Source of the DNA: Desulfobacterales bacterium
GTDB lineage: Bacteria > Desulfobacterota > Desulfobacteria > Desulfobacterales > UBA2174_A
Direction of reading: 5' to 3'
Assembly (NCBI GenBank): GCA_025454075.1
Contig: JALOPD010000078.1
Coordinates: 1 to 14,013 of the forward strand
Length of the DNA stretch: 14,013 bases
This document shows positions 7,515 to 13,700 of the stretch, piece by piece. The notes under the pieces were generated by a model. It did not search any database. It saw nothing but the letters and a program-made list of their open reading frames with translations, and was not told the DNA's origin. Position 1 is the stretch's first letter; each line of letters begins with the position of its first letter. The translations under genes and the position numbers were made by a program.

Positions 7515-8555
7515 TTACGGCAGCCGGTTTTTCAAAACGTCGACGCTGTCGGCCCCTTTGTTGGCGGCCGCCAGGTCCAGGGCCCCGTCACCGCCCCAAT
7601 CCCCGGCAGCGAGGGCGCTGACATTCACCTGACCGGCCACCGTGCCGGCCACCGTGAAAATGCCGGCCCCGTCGTTTTCCAGAATCGCAACCTGGTTGGC
7701 GCCGAAGTTCGCCACCGCCAGGTCCAGAGCCCCGTCACCATCCCAGTCCCCGGCCACCAGCGCCGTCGCCCCGGTCTGGCCGGCCACCGTGCCGGCCACC
7801 GTGAAAATGCCGGCCCCGTCGTTTTCCAGAATCGCAACCCGGTTGGCGCCGAAGTTCGCGACCGCCAGGTCCAGGTCCCCGTCTCCATCCCAGTCCCCGG
7901 CCACCAGCGCTGTCGCCCCGGTCTGACCGTCCACCGTGCCGGATACCGTGAAAACGCCGGCCCCGTCGTTTTTCAGAATCGCAACCTGGTTGGCGCCGAA
8001 GTTCGCCACCGCCAGGTCCAGGTCCCCGTCTCCATCCCAGTCCCCCGAGACCAGCGCGGCGGGGTTCTGCTGGCCGCTCACCGTGCGCGCGACGGAGAAA
8101 AGGCCGGCGCCGTTGTTTAGAAGGATCGCAACCGAGTTCGGCCCGGAATTCGCGACCGCCAGGTCCAGGTCTCCGTCTCCATCCCAATCCCCGACGGCCA
8201 AGCCCTTGGCGCCTTGTTGGCCGCTCACGGTGTGTGCGACCGAGAACAGACCGCTGCCGTCATTCGTCAGCAGTGCGACGCTGTTGGCGCTGAAGTTCGC
8301 CACCGCCATGTCCAAGTCCCCGTCCCCATCCCAGTCTCCGGCCACCACCGCCGTTGCCCCGATCTGCATTGCCACCGAGCCGGATTGGGACAAACTGCCC
8401 GTGCCGTCGTTCTTGAGGATGCCGACACTGCTGGACCCGAAGTTCGCCGCCGCGAGATCCACGTCGCCGTCTCTGTCCCAATCCCCCGCGGCCAGGGCCA
8501 TCGCATCGAATTGCGCCGGAACCGTTTGCGCCTTGTCAAAGGTTCCCGTCCCGTC
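7515..8555 (-). repeat. Tandem 147-bp repeat array coding seven propeller blades
   Basis: The motif coding the GDWDGDGD loop recurs on the plus strand with its anchor base at 7594, 7741, 7888, 8035, 8182, 8329 and 8476, exactly 147 bases apart. The copies anchored at 7741, 7888 and 8035 are nearly identical at the nucleotide level, while the outer ones have diverged. This is an in-frame coding tandem repeat, not a CRISPR array. Confidence 0.93.
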
Positions 8556-8966
8556 GGTGGTCTCGACCCTGAACCGATAGACAAAAGGGGGCTCCAGCCC
8601 GCGGCCGGCCGAGGAGGTCAAGGCGCCGGTCAGGGACACTTCGACCTCTTCCCCCACACCGAAACCGTCGGCGGAGGCAAATTGCAGCGTCGTCGAGCCG
8701 CCGCCGGAATACGCGCCGGCAAGCCTCCCCGTCTGATACCCGTTCACCACGAAGGTGGCGGGTGAAGCCGCGCTCATGTCCTCGTCGAAACTGGCTGAAA
8801 CGGGGTCCGTCTGACCGGCTTGATTGAAATTGGCCGGCGGCAGAACGCTCGCAACCATAGGCCCAGGCGCGGAGCTCGTGGATGAATCGCCGCCCGCGCC
8901 GCTGCAGCCCCAAATGGCGGCGATCGAAAGAAGAGCCGTTGTCATGACCCAAGCCGTGTTCCTCAT
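7515..8966 (-). CDS. Predicted lipoprotein with Ig-like domain and seven FG-GAP/VCBS repeats
   Basis: The product has 483 residues. The N-terminus is a signal peptide ending in AAIWGC, with the probable lipidated cysteine at residue 21; tryptophan just before the glycine makes the lipobox imperfect. Residues about 36-135 resemble a Big_5/SbsA-type Ig-like domain (SASFDEDMS, FVYRFRVET). From residue 138 to the end runs a 49-residue repeat with GDW at 161, 210, 259, 308, 357, 406 and 455. Each repeat carries a calcium-type loop D-x-D-x-D-G-D-x-D, for example D162 to D170, followed by LAVANFG and VAILxNDG. This is the FG-GAP/VCBS propeller family. Start ATG 8966 is preferred over the frame opening at 9005, because the signal peptide begins there and AAGGCGG lies upstream. 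It is probably surface or periplasmic and calcium-stabilised; its binding partner is unknown. Confidence 0.85.
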   Translation of the reverse strand: MRNTAWVMTTALLSIAAIWGCSGAGGDSSTSSAPGPMVASVLPPANFNQAGQTDPVSASFDEDMSAASPATFVVNGYQTGRLAGAYSGGGSTTLQFASADGFGVGEEVEVSLTGALTSSAGRGLEPPFVYRFRVETTDGTGTFDKAQTVPAQFDAMALAAGDWDRDGDVDLAAANFGSSSVGILKNDGTGSLSQSGSVAMQIGATAVVAGDWDGDGDLDMAVANFSANSVALLTNDGSGLFSVAHTVSGQQGAKGLAVGDWDGDGDLDLAVANSGPNSVAILLNNGAGLFSVARTVSGQQNPAALVSGDWDGDGDLDLAVANFGANQVAILKNDGAGVFTVSGTVDGQTGATALVAGDWDGDGDLDLAVANFGANRVAILENDGAGIFTVAGTVAGQTGATALVAGDWDGDGALDLAVANFGANQVAILENDGAGIFTVAGTVAGQVNVSALAAGDWGGDGALDLAAANKGADSVDVLKNRLP

Positions 8967-9356
8967 GGTATGACCGCCTTTCTTGAATGCCGCGACGCTG
9001 GTCAAGTTCGTTGCCTTTCAAAACCGGGTGCTCACAAGACGCAGATGAAAAGGTCCAGCGTGGCGTTATTACTCCGTCGAAACAGGTGCAAGGCGCGCCG
9101 TCGGGCGAAGTAATTCTTTTGTGTGCATTAAAAAAACGTTCTTGATTGCGGGCTTGCGGGGAGAAGTGCGGTTGGTGGATGATCTTTATTGTGACCTTTT
9201 CAGAACGGGCTGTCAAGTCGAAAAAGGTCTTTTTTACGCGAATTTACAACAGCTTGCAGCAATTCATGGGGAAATGCGCCGGCCCACCCGGCCTTTACCC
9301 TGAAAAATGAGGCCGGCCGGTTGACCTGCACAACGCCGCGCTGCTATGAGACGCTC
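8967..9356. other. Intergenic region between divergent lipoprotein and GIY-YIG genes
   Basis: This 390-base stretch has no convincing gene; a 60-codon frame at 9121-9303 has no family-like features. It is more AT-rich than its neighbours around 9100-9270. It holds the candidate lipoprotein promoter and its long leader. Near 9280-9320, short GC-rich complementary segments (CCGGCC and GGCCGG) could form a weak hairpin. No clear plus-strand promoter for the GIY-YIG gene was found. Confidence 0.6.
9188..9216 (-). promoter_or_regulatory. Candidate sigma70 promoter for the repeat lipoprotein
   Basis: The minus strand has a perfect TTGACA (9211-9216), a 17-base spacer and CACAAT (9188-9193, 4 of 6 matches). 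Transcription would start near 9181, leaving a leader of about 215 bases before ATG 8966. That leader includes a run of eight T (minus strand) but no clear hairpin before it. Confidence 0.5.
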
Positions 9357-9689
9357 ATGGCGCCAAAGACAAACAGCGATGCGGCCTGCGGCCGCGAGGG
9401 TCCTCTGCCGGAATGGTACCTGTACCTGGTGAGATGCCGCGGCGGCAGCTTATACACGGGCATTGCCACCGATGTCGAACGCCGCCTGGCCGAGCATCGC
9501 GCCGGCAAGGGAGCGAAGTACCTGCGCGGACGCGGGCGCCTGAAGCTCGTTTACAAGCAGCGGATCGGCAGCCGGGCGGCGGCCTTGAAAATCGAAAGGC
9601 GGATCAAGAAATGGCCGAAGGAAAAAAAGGAACGCCTGGCGGCAGCCGGCACCGGCATCGAGGAAATGCTGCAACGGGACCGCCCATAA
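9357..9689 (+). CDS. Small GIY-YIG domain protein, YhbQ-like
   Basis: The product has 110 residues. It is a single-domain GIY-YIG nuclease-fold protein like E. coli YhbQ (100 residues). The two strands of the signature appear as WYLYLVR (20-26) and LYTGIATDVERRLAEH (32-47), with the conserved arginines at R42-R43. A KGAKYLRGRG segment (51-60) and the glutamate in ALKIERRIKKW (E80) complete the fold. Members act on nucleic acids or protect against DNA damage, but the function of the small stand-alone forms is not settled. The start is uncertain: ATG 9357 has a weak ribosome site, while an in-frame TTG at 9321 has GAGG eight bases upstream and would add 12 residues. The gene is convergent with hutH, 48 bases away. 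Confidence 0.88.
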   Translation: MAPKTNSDAACGREGPLPEWYLYLVRCRGGSLYTGIATDVERRLAEHRAGKGAKYLRGRGRLKLVYKQRIGSRAAALKIERRIKKWPKEKKERLAAAGTGIEEMLQRDRP

Positions 9690-9737
9690 ACCCATCCCCG
9701 GCTGGGATCGACCCCCTGGAACCCGTAAAAGCCCGCG

Positions 9738-11267
9738 TCAGCCGAGCTCTCCCACCGACCCCTCCACCGCCCGCAGGATCTCTCCGCTGCGCATCAGCTC
9801 CCGCACGGCCGCGATGTCGGCTGCGAGAAATCGGTCCGCGTCCAGGTGTGAGACGGAATTCCGGATGACCTGGTAGGCGGCGCGGGTCCCCTCCCCCGGC
9901 TTCAGGTTGGTGAAAAGATCCAGGCCCTGGGCCGCGCAGAGCAGCTCGATGGCGATCACGTTCGCGGTGTTGGCCACGATCTCCCGGCATTTGCGCGCGG
10001 CGATGGTGCCCATGGAGACATGGTCCTCCTTGTTGGCGGAAGTGGGGATGGAGTCGACGCTCGCCGGATGCGCCAGCACCTTGTTCTCGGAGACCAGGGC
10101 GGCCGCGGTGTACTGGGCGATCATGAAGCCGGAGTTCAACCCCCCATCGCTCACGAGAAAGGCCGGAAGCCCGCTCAGCTTGGGGTTGACCAACCGCTCG
10201 ATGCGCCGCTCCGAGATGTTGGCAAGCTCCGCCACGGCCATGCCCATGAAGTCCATGGCGAGCGCCACCGGCTGCCCGTGGAAGTTCCCGCCCAGCAGAA
10301 ACTCGCCTTCGTCGGCGAAGATGAGCGGATTGCTCGTCGAGGAGTTCATTTCGGTTTCGATCACGCGGCGGCAATAGGCGACCGCGTCCTTGGTCGCGCC
10401 GTGCACCTGCGGCGAGCATCGCAGGGTGTAGGCGTCCTGGATGCGGGAGCAGTCCTTGTGGGAGGAGATGATGTCGCTGTTGCGGGTGATGCGCTCCATG
10501 TTGGCGGCCGCCGCGATCTGCCCTGCGTGCGGCCGCACCTGGTGAATCCTGGAGTTGAACTCCGTGCGGCTGCCCATCAGCACTTCGAGGCTCATGGACG
10601 CCGCGATGTCGGTCAGCCGCGAGAGCCGGACGGCGTCGTAAACGGCAAGCCCTCCGATGGCGGTCATAACCTGGGTGCCGTTGACCAGCGCGAGTCCCTC
10701 GGCCGACTCGAGCTGAAGCGGCGCAAGGCCGCATGCGGCCAGGGCCTCGGCGCCGCTGATGCGCCGGCCCTCGTGGAACGCCTCGCCCTTGCCCAGCAGC
10801 ACCAGGGCCATGTGCGCCAGGGGCGCCAGGTCGCCGCTGGCCCCCACCGAGCCTTTCTCCGGCACCACCGGGGCGATGCCGACGTTCAGCAGCTCCAGGA
10901 GATGCCGGGCGGTCGCCAGCCGAATCCCGGAGTGGCCGCGCGCGAAATCCTTGACCCGGAGCGCCATGGCCGCGCGCACGATCTCCGCATCGAGCGGCGC
11001 ACCCACGCCGGCGGCATGGCTCATGAGGATGTTCTCCTGCAGGCGCCGGGTGTCCTTTTTCGAGATGGCCACGTCGCTCAAAGCGCCGAAGCCCGTCGTC
11101 ACCCCGTAGATCCTGCGTTCTTCCGACACCCACTGGTCGACCAGCGCCCGGCCGTCCGCGATGCGGCGCTCCGCGGCGGGGCTCAGCCGCAGGATCGCCC
11201 CCTCGCGGGCAACTGCCGTGAGCTCCTCGATCGTCATGCCGTCCATGTCGAGATACACGGTCCTCAT
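9738..11267 (-). CDS. hutH: Histidine ammonia-lyase
   Basis: The enzyme of 509 residues converts L-histidine to trans-urocanate and ammonia in the cytoplasm, the first step of histidine degradation. The MIO cofactor triad is present as A143-S144-G145 in GSVGASGDLAPLAH. Tyr54 in YGVTTGFG is the usual catalytic tyrosine, and SHAAG (83-87) carries the histidine typical of histidine rather than phenylalanine lyases. The late SIPTSANKEDHVSMG motif supplies the conserved glutamate region of HutH. Its length fits the family (about 500-510). The start ATG 11267 is preceded by an excellent GGAGGAGGAAA ribosome site. No hutU, hutI or other hut gene is adjacent, so the pathway must be encoded elsewhere or be incomplete. 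Its own promoter and hairpin leader lie upstream. Confidence 0.96.
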   Translation of the reverse strand: MRTVYLDMDGMTIEELTAVAREGAILRLSPAAERRIADGRALVDQWVSEERRIYGVTTGFGALSDVAISKKDTRRLQENILMSHAAGVGAPLDAEIVRAAMALRVKDFARGHSGIRLATARHLLELLNVGIAPVVPEKGSVGASGDLAPLAHMALVLLGKGEAFHEGRRISGAEALAACGLAPLQLESAEGLALVNGTQVMTAIGGLAVYDAVRLSRLTDIAASMSLEVLMGSRTEFNSRIHQVRPHAGQIAAAANMERITRNSDIISSHKDCSRIQDAYTLRCSPQVHGATKDAVAYCRRVIETEMNSSTSNPLIFADEGEFLLGGNFHGQPVALAMDFMGMAVAELANISERRIERLVNPKLSGLPAFLVSDGGLNSGFMIAQYTAAALVSENKVLAHPASVDSIPTSANKEDHVSMGTIAARKCREIVANTANVIAIELLCAAQGLDLFTNLKPGEGTRAAYQVIRNSVSHLDADRFLAADIAAVRELMRSGEILRAVEGSVGELG

Positions 11268-11314
11268 GGGTTTCCTCCTCCGGCCGGTTCAGGTGACATG
11301 CGCTACGGGCCTTT

Positions 11315-11344
11315 GCTCCCGGCGGCCCGCCATCCGCCGGGAGC
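11315..11344. repeat. Perfect 11-bp inverted repeat in the hutH leader
   Basis: The arms GCTCCCGGCGG (11315-11325) and CCGCCGGGAGC (11334-11344) are exact inverse complements around an 8-base loop. The element lies between the hutH promoter and its ribosome site. No T run follows on either strand, so it is not a standard terminator. It could be a leader RNA hairpin or a dyad operator. Confidence 0.75.
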
Positions 11345-11375
11345 GCCGAAAGCGATCGCCTGCGGACATGGCCGA

Positions 11376-11404
11376 ATTTTAGATTGCGCGGTCAGCGAAG
11401 TAAA
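11376..11404 (-). promoter_or_regulatory. Candidate sigma70 promoter for hutH
   Basis: The minus strand has TTTACT (11399-11404), 17 bases of spacer and TAAAAT (11376-11381; 5 of 6 matches). The predicted start near 11369 gives a leader of about 100 bases that includes the inverted repeat at 11315-11344. Confidence 0.55.
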
Positions 11405-11422
11405 GGGATTCAATCGATGCTC

Positions 11423-11450
11423 GTGGTGAAAAGGATGTGGTGAAAAGGAT
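11423..11450. repeat. Perfect 14-bp tandem direct repeat beside the divergent promoters
   Basis: GTGGTGAAAAGGAT occurs twice back to back (11423-11436 and 11437-11450). The second copy ends on the first base of the -35 element of the histone-like gene, and the pair lies about 20 bases upstream of the hutH -35. The position is typical of an activator or repressor site; a simple slippage duplication is the alternative. Confidence 0.8.
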
Positions 11451-11478
11451 TGCATCTATGAAGTTTGCGAGCTATAGT
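11450..11478 (+). promoter_or_regulatory. Candidate sigma70 promoter for the histone H1-like gene
   Basis: TTGCAT (11450-11455) and TATAGT (11473-11478) are separated by 17 bases. Transcription would begin near 11485, some 77 bases before ATG 11562. This also makes an in-frame ATG at 11484 an unlikely start. Confidence 0.55.
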
Positions 11479-11561
11479 ATGAAATGAAACAATCGTCAGG
11501 CGGGTCGATCCTTGGCCATCAGGCAGACGGCGCCGCCACAATCCACAAACGGGAGGATGAA

Positions 11562-11717
11562 ATGGCACCAGCAAAAAAAGTGGCGAAAAAAGCAGTGAAA
11601 AAAACGGCAGCGAAAAAGACCGTCAAGAAACCCGTCAAGAAGGGCAAGCCCGCCGCCAAGAAACCAGCGGCCAAGAAGCCCGCCGCCAAGAAACCTGCTG
11701 CCAAGAAGAAAAAGTAG
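11562..11717 (+). CDS. Lysine/alanine/proline-rich histone H1-like protein
   Basis: This short gene encodes 51 residues made almost only of K, A, P, V, T and G. The first part (MAPAKKVAKKAVKKTAAKK) is followed by PAAKK repeated four times near the C-terminus (about residues 30-49). This composition matches bacterial H1-like nucleoid proteins and the basic tails of HctB/AlgP-type proteins, which bind DNA by charge without a folded domain (family knowledge). ATG 11562 is chosen because GGGAGG lies five bases upstream; an in-frame ATG at 11484 would add 26 residues unlike the rest and sits at the predicted transcription start. The coding DNA has A-runs of six to seven bases in its first half. 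A strong terminator follows, so it is a single-gene unit, probably well expressed. Confidence 0.82.
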   Translation: MAPAKKVAKKAVKKTAAKKTVKKPVKKGKPAAKKPAAKKPAAKKPAAKKKK

Positions 11718-11752
11718 CACTTTCCCAGCTACTACCGGTTACCATATATCAA

Positions 11753-11810
11753 GGACACGGGGAGCCCGGCCGGTAACAGAACCGGCAGGGTTCCCCGTGT
11801 CCATTTTTTC
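11753..11810 (+). terminator. Strong rho-independent terminator after the histone-like gene
   Basis: A long hairpin pairs GGACACGGGGAGCC (11753-11766) with GGTTCCCCGTGTCC (11789-11802), one G-T wobble apart from perfect. An inner GCCGGT/ACCGGC stem adds to it. Six T follow at 11804-11809. No T run exists on the minus side, so it acts mainly on plus-strand transcripts. Confidence 0.9.
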
Positions 11811-11833
11811 TTCCCGCCCCGCCGCAGCTTGCG

Positions 11834-12589
11834 TCACCAAGCGGTCACGCCGCCGTCCACCGGAAAAGCAACCCCGTTGATGAAGGCGGCTTCATCCGAT
11901 GCCAGATAAAGCGCCGCACTGGCCACATCATCGAGGCTCGCCAGCCGACCCAAGGGCACCTCGCCCAGGCGCTCCCGGCGACGCTCGGGGTTTTTCAGCA
12001 TTTCCTGGACCAGCGGCGTCTCCACGGTGCTGGGGCAGAGGATGTTCGTGCGGATGTTGTCCCTTGCATAGCGGACGGCCACGGACTTCGTCAACTGGAT
12101 GAGGGCCCCCTTGACGGTGGTGTAGGCTTCCGGGGTGAACCTGTGGCCGATCAGGCTGCAGACCGAGCCCATGTTGAGGATGCTGCCGCCCCCGGCCTTG
12201 CGCATCAGGGGCAAAACATGCTTGATGCCGAGAAACGGCCCGCGCACGTTCACCGCCAGCATCCGGTCCAGGTTCTCGACACTCATCTCCTCTATGGGCT
12301 GGCGGATGTTGACACCGGCATTGTTGACGAGGACGTCGAGACGGTCCGCCTTGGCAATCACCATTTCGCAGGCCCGGACCCAGCTTTCCTCGCTGGCAAC
12401 ATCCAGCGGCAGGAACCATGCCTTGATATTTTCAGCCTGGAGCTGCGCCGCGAAAACTTTTCCCTCGCCCTCCTTGAGATCGCCCAGGAAGACCTGTGCG
12501 CCCTCGCGGCCGAAACGCCGGGCAATGGCCGCGCCGAGGCCCTGCGAGGCTCCGGTGACGAGGGCGACTTTGTCCTTCAATCGCATCAT
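11834..12589 (-). CDS. Short-chain dehydrogenase/reductase (classical SDR)
   Basis: The predicted 251-residue oxidoreductase has a single Rossmann domain. The cofactor motif TGASQGLG spans 12-19, NNAG spans 89-92, and the catalytic tetrad is N114, S142, Y156 and K160 (YTTVK). D37 at the end of the second strand suggests NAD(H) rather than NADP(H). The end has the usual FPVDGG motif. Its ATG at 12589 overlaps the dctP stop (TGATG), so translation is coupled to the TRAP binding protein; a second ATG at 12586 and a GTG at 12592 are also possible starts. The context suggests it acts on the substrate brought in by the TRAP system, for example a hydroxy or keto acid or a sugar acid. The exact substrate is unknown, since SDR sequence alone does not define it. 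Confidence 0.9.
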   Translation of the reverse strand: MMRLKDKVALVTGASQGLGAAIARRFGREGAQVFLGDLKEGEGKVFAAQLQAENIKAWFLPLDVASEESWVRACEMVIAKADRLDVLVNNAGVNIRQPIEEMSVENLDRMLAVNVRGPFLGIKHVLPLMRKAGGGSILNMGSVCSLIGHRFTPEAYTTVKGALIQLTKSVAVRYARDNIRTNILCPSTVETPLVQEMLKNPERRRERLGEVPLGRLASLDDVASAALYLASDEAAFINGVAFPVDGGVTAW

Positions 12590-13587
12590 CACTTGGCCTT
12601 TTCGACCGTGGCCTTGAACTCATCCATCAGGGCCTTGCCGATCTTGGGCTCCCAGGTCGCGTACACCGGCGCCACGGCCTCCTGGAAAGCCTTTTTCTGC
12701 TCGGGCGTCAGTTCGCTGACCGTGTTGCCGGCCTTCTTCAGCTCGGCCACGAAATCGTTGTTCATCTTGCGGTTGATAATCCGCTGGTAGACGGCCGATT
12801 CCTGGGCGGCGGCGGCGATGATCTTCTGATCTTCGGCCGGGAAGGAGTCGAAGAGTTTCTTGTTGATGAGCACAATGTGCGGTCCGTAGACGTGCCCGGT
12901 CAGGGAGACGAACTTCTGGACTTCGTAGAACTTGGACAGCCAGATGGTCGGGATGGGGTTTTCCTGGCCGTCGATCGTCTTCTGCTGCAGAGCGGTGAAC
13001 ACCTCGCTGAAGGGCATGGGGGTGGGGTTGGCGCCCATGGCCCGGAACGCCTCGAGGTGGATGGGGTTCTGCATGGTGCGGATCTTGAGCCCCTTCATAT
13101 CCGCCGGGGCTTTGACCTCGCGCACGCTGTTGGTCAGCTGGCGGAACCCGTTTTCGTAGTAAGCCAGCAGCTTGATCCCCTTGGGCTCCAGGGCGGCCCC
13201 CAGCTTGGCTCCGATCGGCCCGTCGTAAATGGCGTCGGCGGCCTTCTCGCTCGTGATGATGAAGGGCAGATCGAACACATTGAACTCGGGCACCAAGCCG
13301 GTCAGGGGCGAGGCCGAGGTGGTGACCATCTCGAGGGTCCCCATGCGGACCCCCTCGGTGGCGCGGACATCGTCGCCGAGCTGCGCATTCGCGTAAACCT
13401 GCACGTCGTACTTGCCGGGCAGTTTGGCCGCCAGGATTTCCCCGAACTTCTTGCCGGCCAGGTAGGAGGGGTGCTGTTCGTTGACGCCGTTCGAGATCTT
13501 GAGGACCTTGGGCTGGGCCAGCGCCAAATCGGCCGCAAGGCCGATGCCTACCACCAAACTTAAGATCAGAATCCAGGTCTTTTTCAT
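12589..13587 (-). CDS. dctP: TRAP transporter periplasmic substrate-binding protein (DctP family)
   Basis: The 332-residue precursor has a Sec signal peptide with cleavage likely after ALA at residue 24. The mature part shows DctP-family features: an N-terminal KISNGVNEQHPSYLAGKKF segment, GVRMGTLEMVTTSASPL (79-95), and R170 in GLKIRTMQNP. R170 is the arginine that usually binds the substrate carboxylate. FSEVFTALQQKTIDGQENP follows. The protein captures an organic acid (or a related anion) for sodium- or proton-driven uptake by the membrane subunits. ATG 13587 is chosen because AAGGAGAAA lies just upstream; a longer start at 13623 lacks support. It follows the large permease gene instead of preceding the membrane subunits, which is not the most common order, and it overlaps the SDR gene. 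Confidence 0.93.
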   Translation of the reverse strand: MKKTWILILSLVVGIGLAADLALAQPKVLKISNGVNEQHPSYLAGKKFGEILAAKLPGKYDVQVYANAQLGDDVRATEGVRMGTLEMVTTSASPLTGLVPEFNVFDLPFIITSEKAADAIYDGPIGAKLGAALEPKGIKLLAYYENGFRQLTNSVREVKAPADMKGLKIRTMQNPIHLEAFRAMGANPTPMPFSEVFTALQQKTIDGQENPIPTIWLSKFYEVQKFVSLTGHVYGPHIVLINKKLFDSFPAEDQKIIAAAAQESAVYQRIINRKMNNDFVAELKKAGNTVSELTPEQKKAFQEAVAPVYATWEPKIGKALMDEFKATVEKAK

Positions 13588-13670
13588 AACGTTTCTCCTT
13601 CCTTCGCTTGGATGTTTGTTCACCGCCGTTCCGGATCGTAATGCAAATCTTTTTTCTCGTCTCTTGGATG

Positions 13671-13700
13671 ATGAAAGCGGCCGTCCCCGGCCGCTTTCAT
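13671..13700. repeat. Perfect 13-bp inverted repeat between dctM and dctP
   Basis: ATGAAAGCGGCCG (13671-13683) and CGGCCGCTTTCAT (13688-13700) are exact inverse complements around a 4-base loop. The dctM stop codon (13697-13699) lies inside one arm. On the minus transcript no T run follows, so it looks like an intercistronic RNA hairpin that could stabilise or separate the dctP message rather than a full terminator. Confidence 0.85.

Noticed and set aside
7467..8120. 217-codon plus-strand frame with internal repeats
   Set aside because: The repeats are the antisense reading of the propeller gene; no independent support.
7515..8555. Possible CRISPR-like array
   Set aside because: The 147-bp period is coding and in frame, with no short repeat/variable spacer pattern and no cas genes.
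9121..9303. 60-codon plus-strand frame
   Set aside because: It has no ribosome site or family features and overlaps the candidate lipoprotein promoter and leader.
10020..11429. 469-codon plus-strand frame
   Set aside because: It is antisense to hutH, which has full catalytic motifs and a strong ribosome site.
13620..13696. Continuation of the uncorrected dctM frame to 13620
   Set aside because: The tail is unlike TRAP permeases, whereas the neighbouring frame gives a normal DctM C-terminus ending at 13697.
13671..13700. Rho-independent terminator after dctM
   Set aside because: The stem is perfect but no T run follows on the minus transcript, so it was listed as an inverted repeat only.
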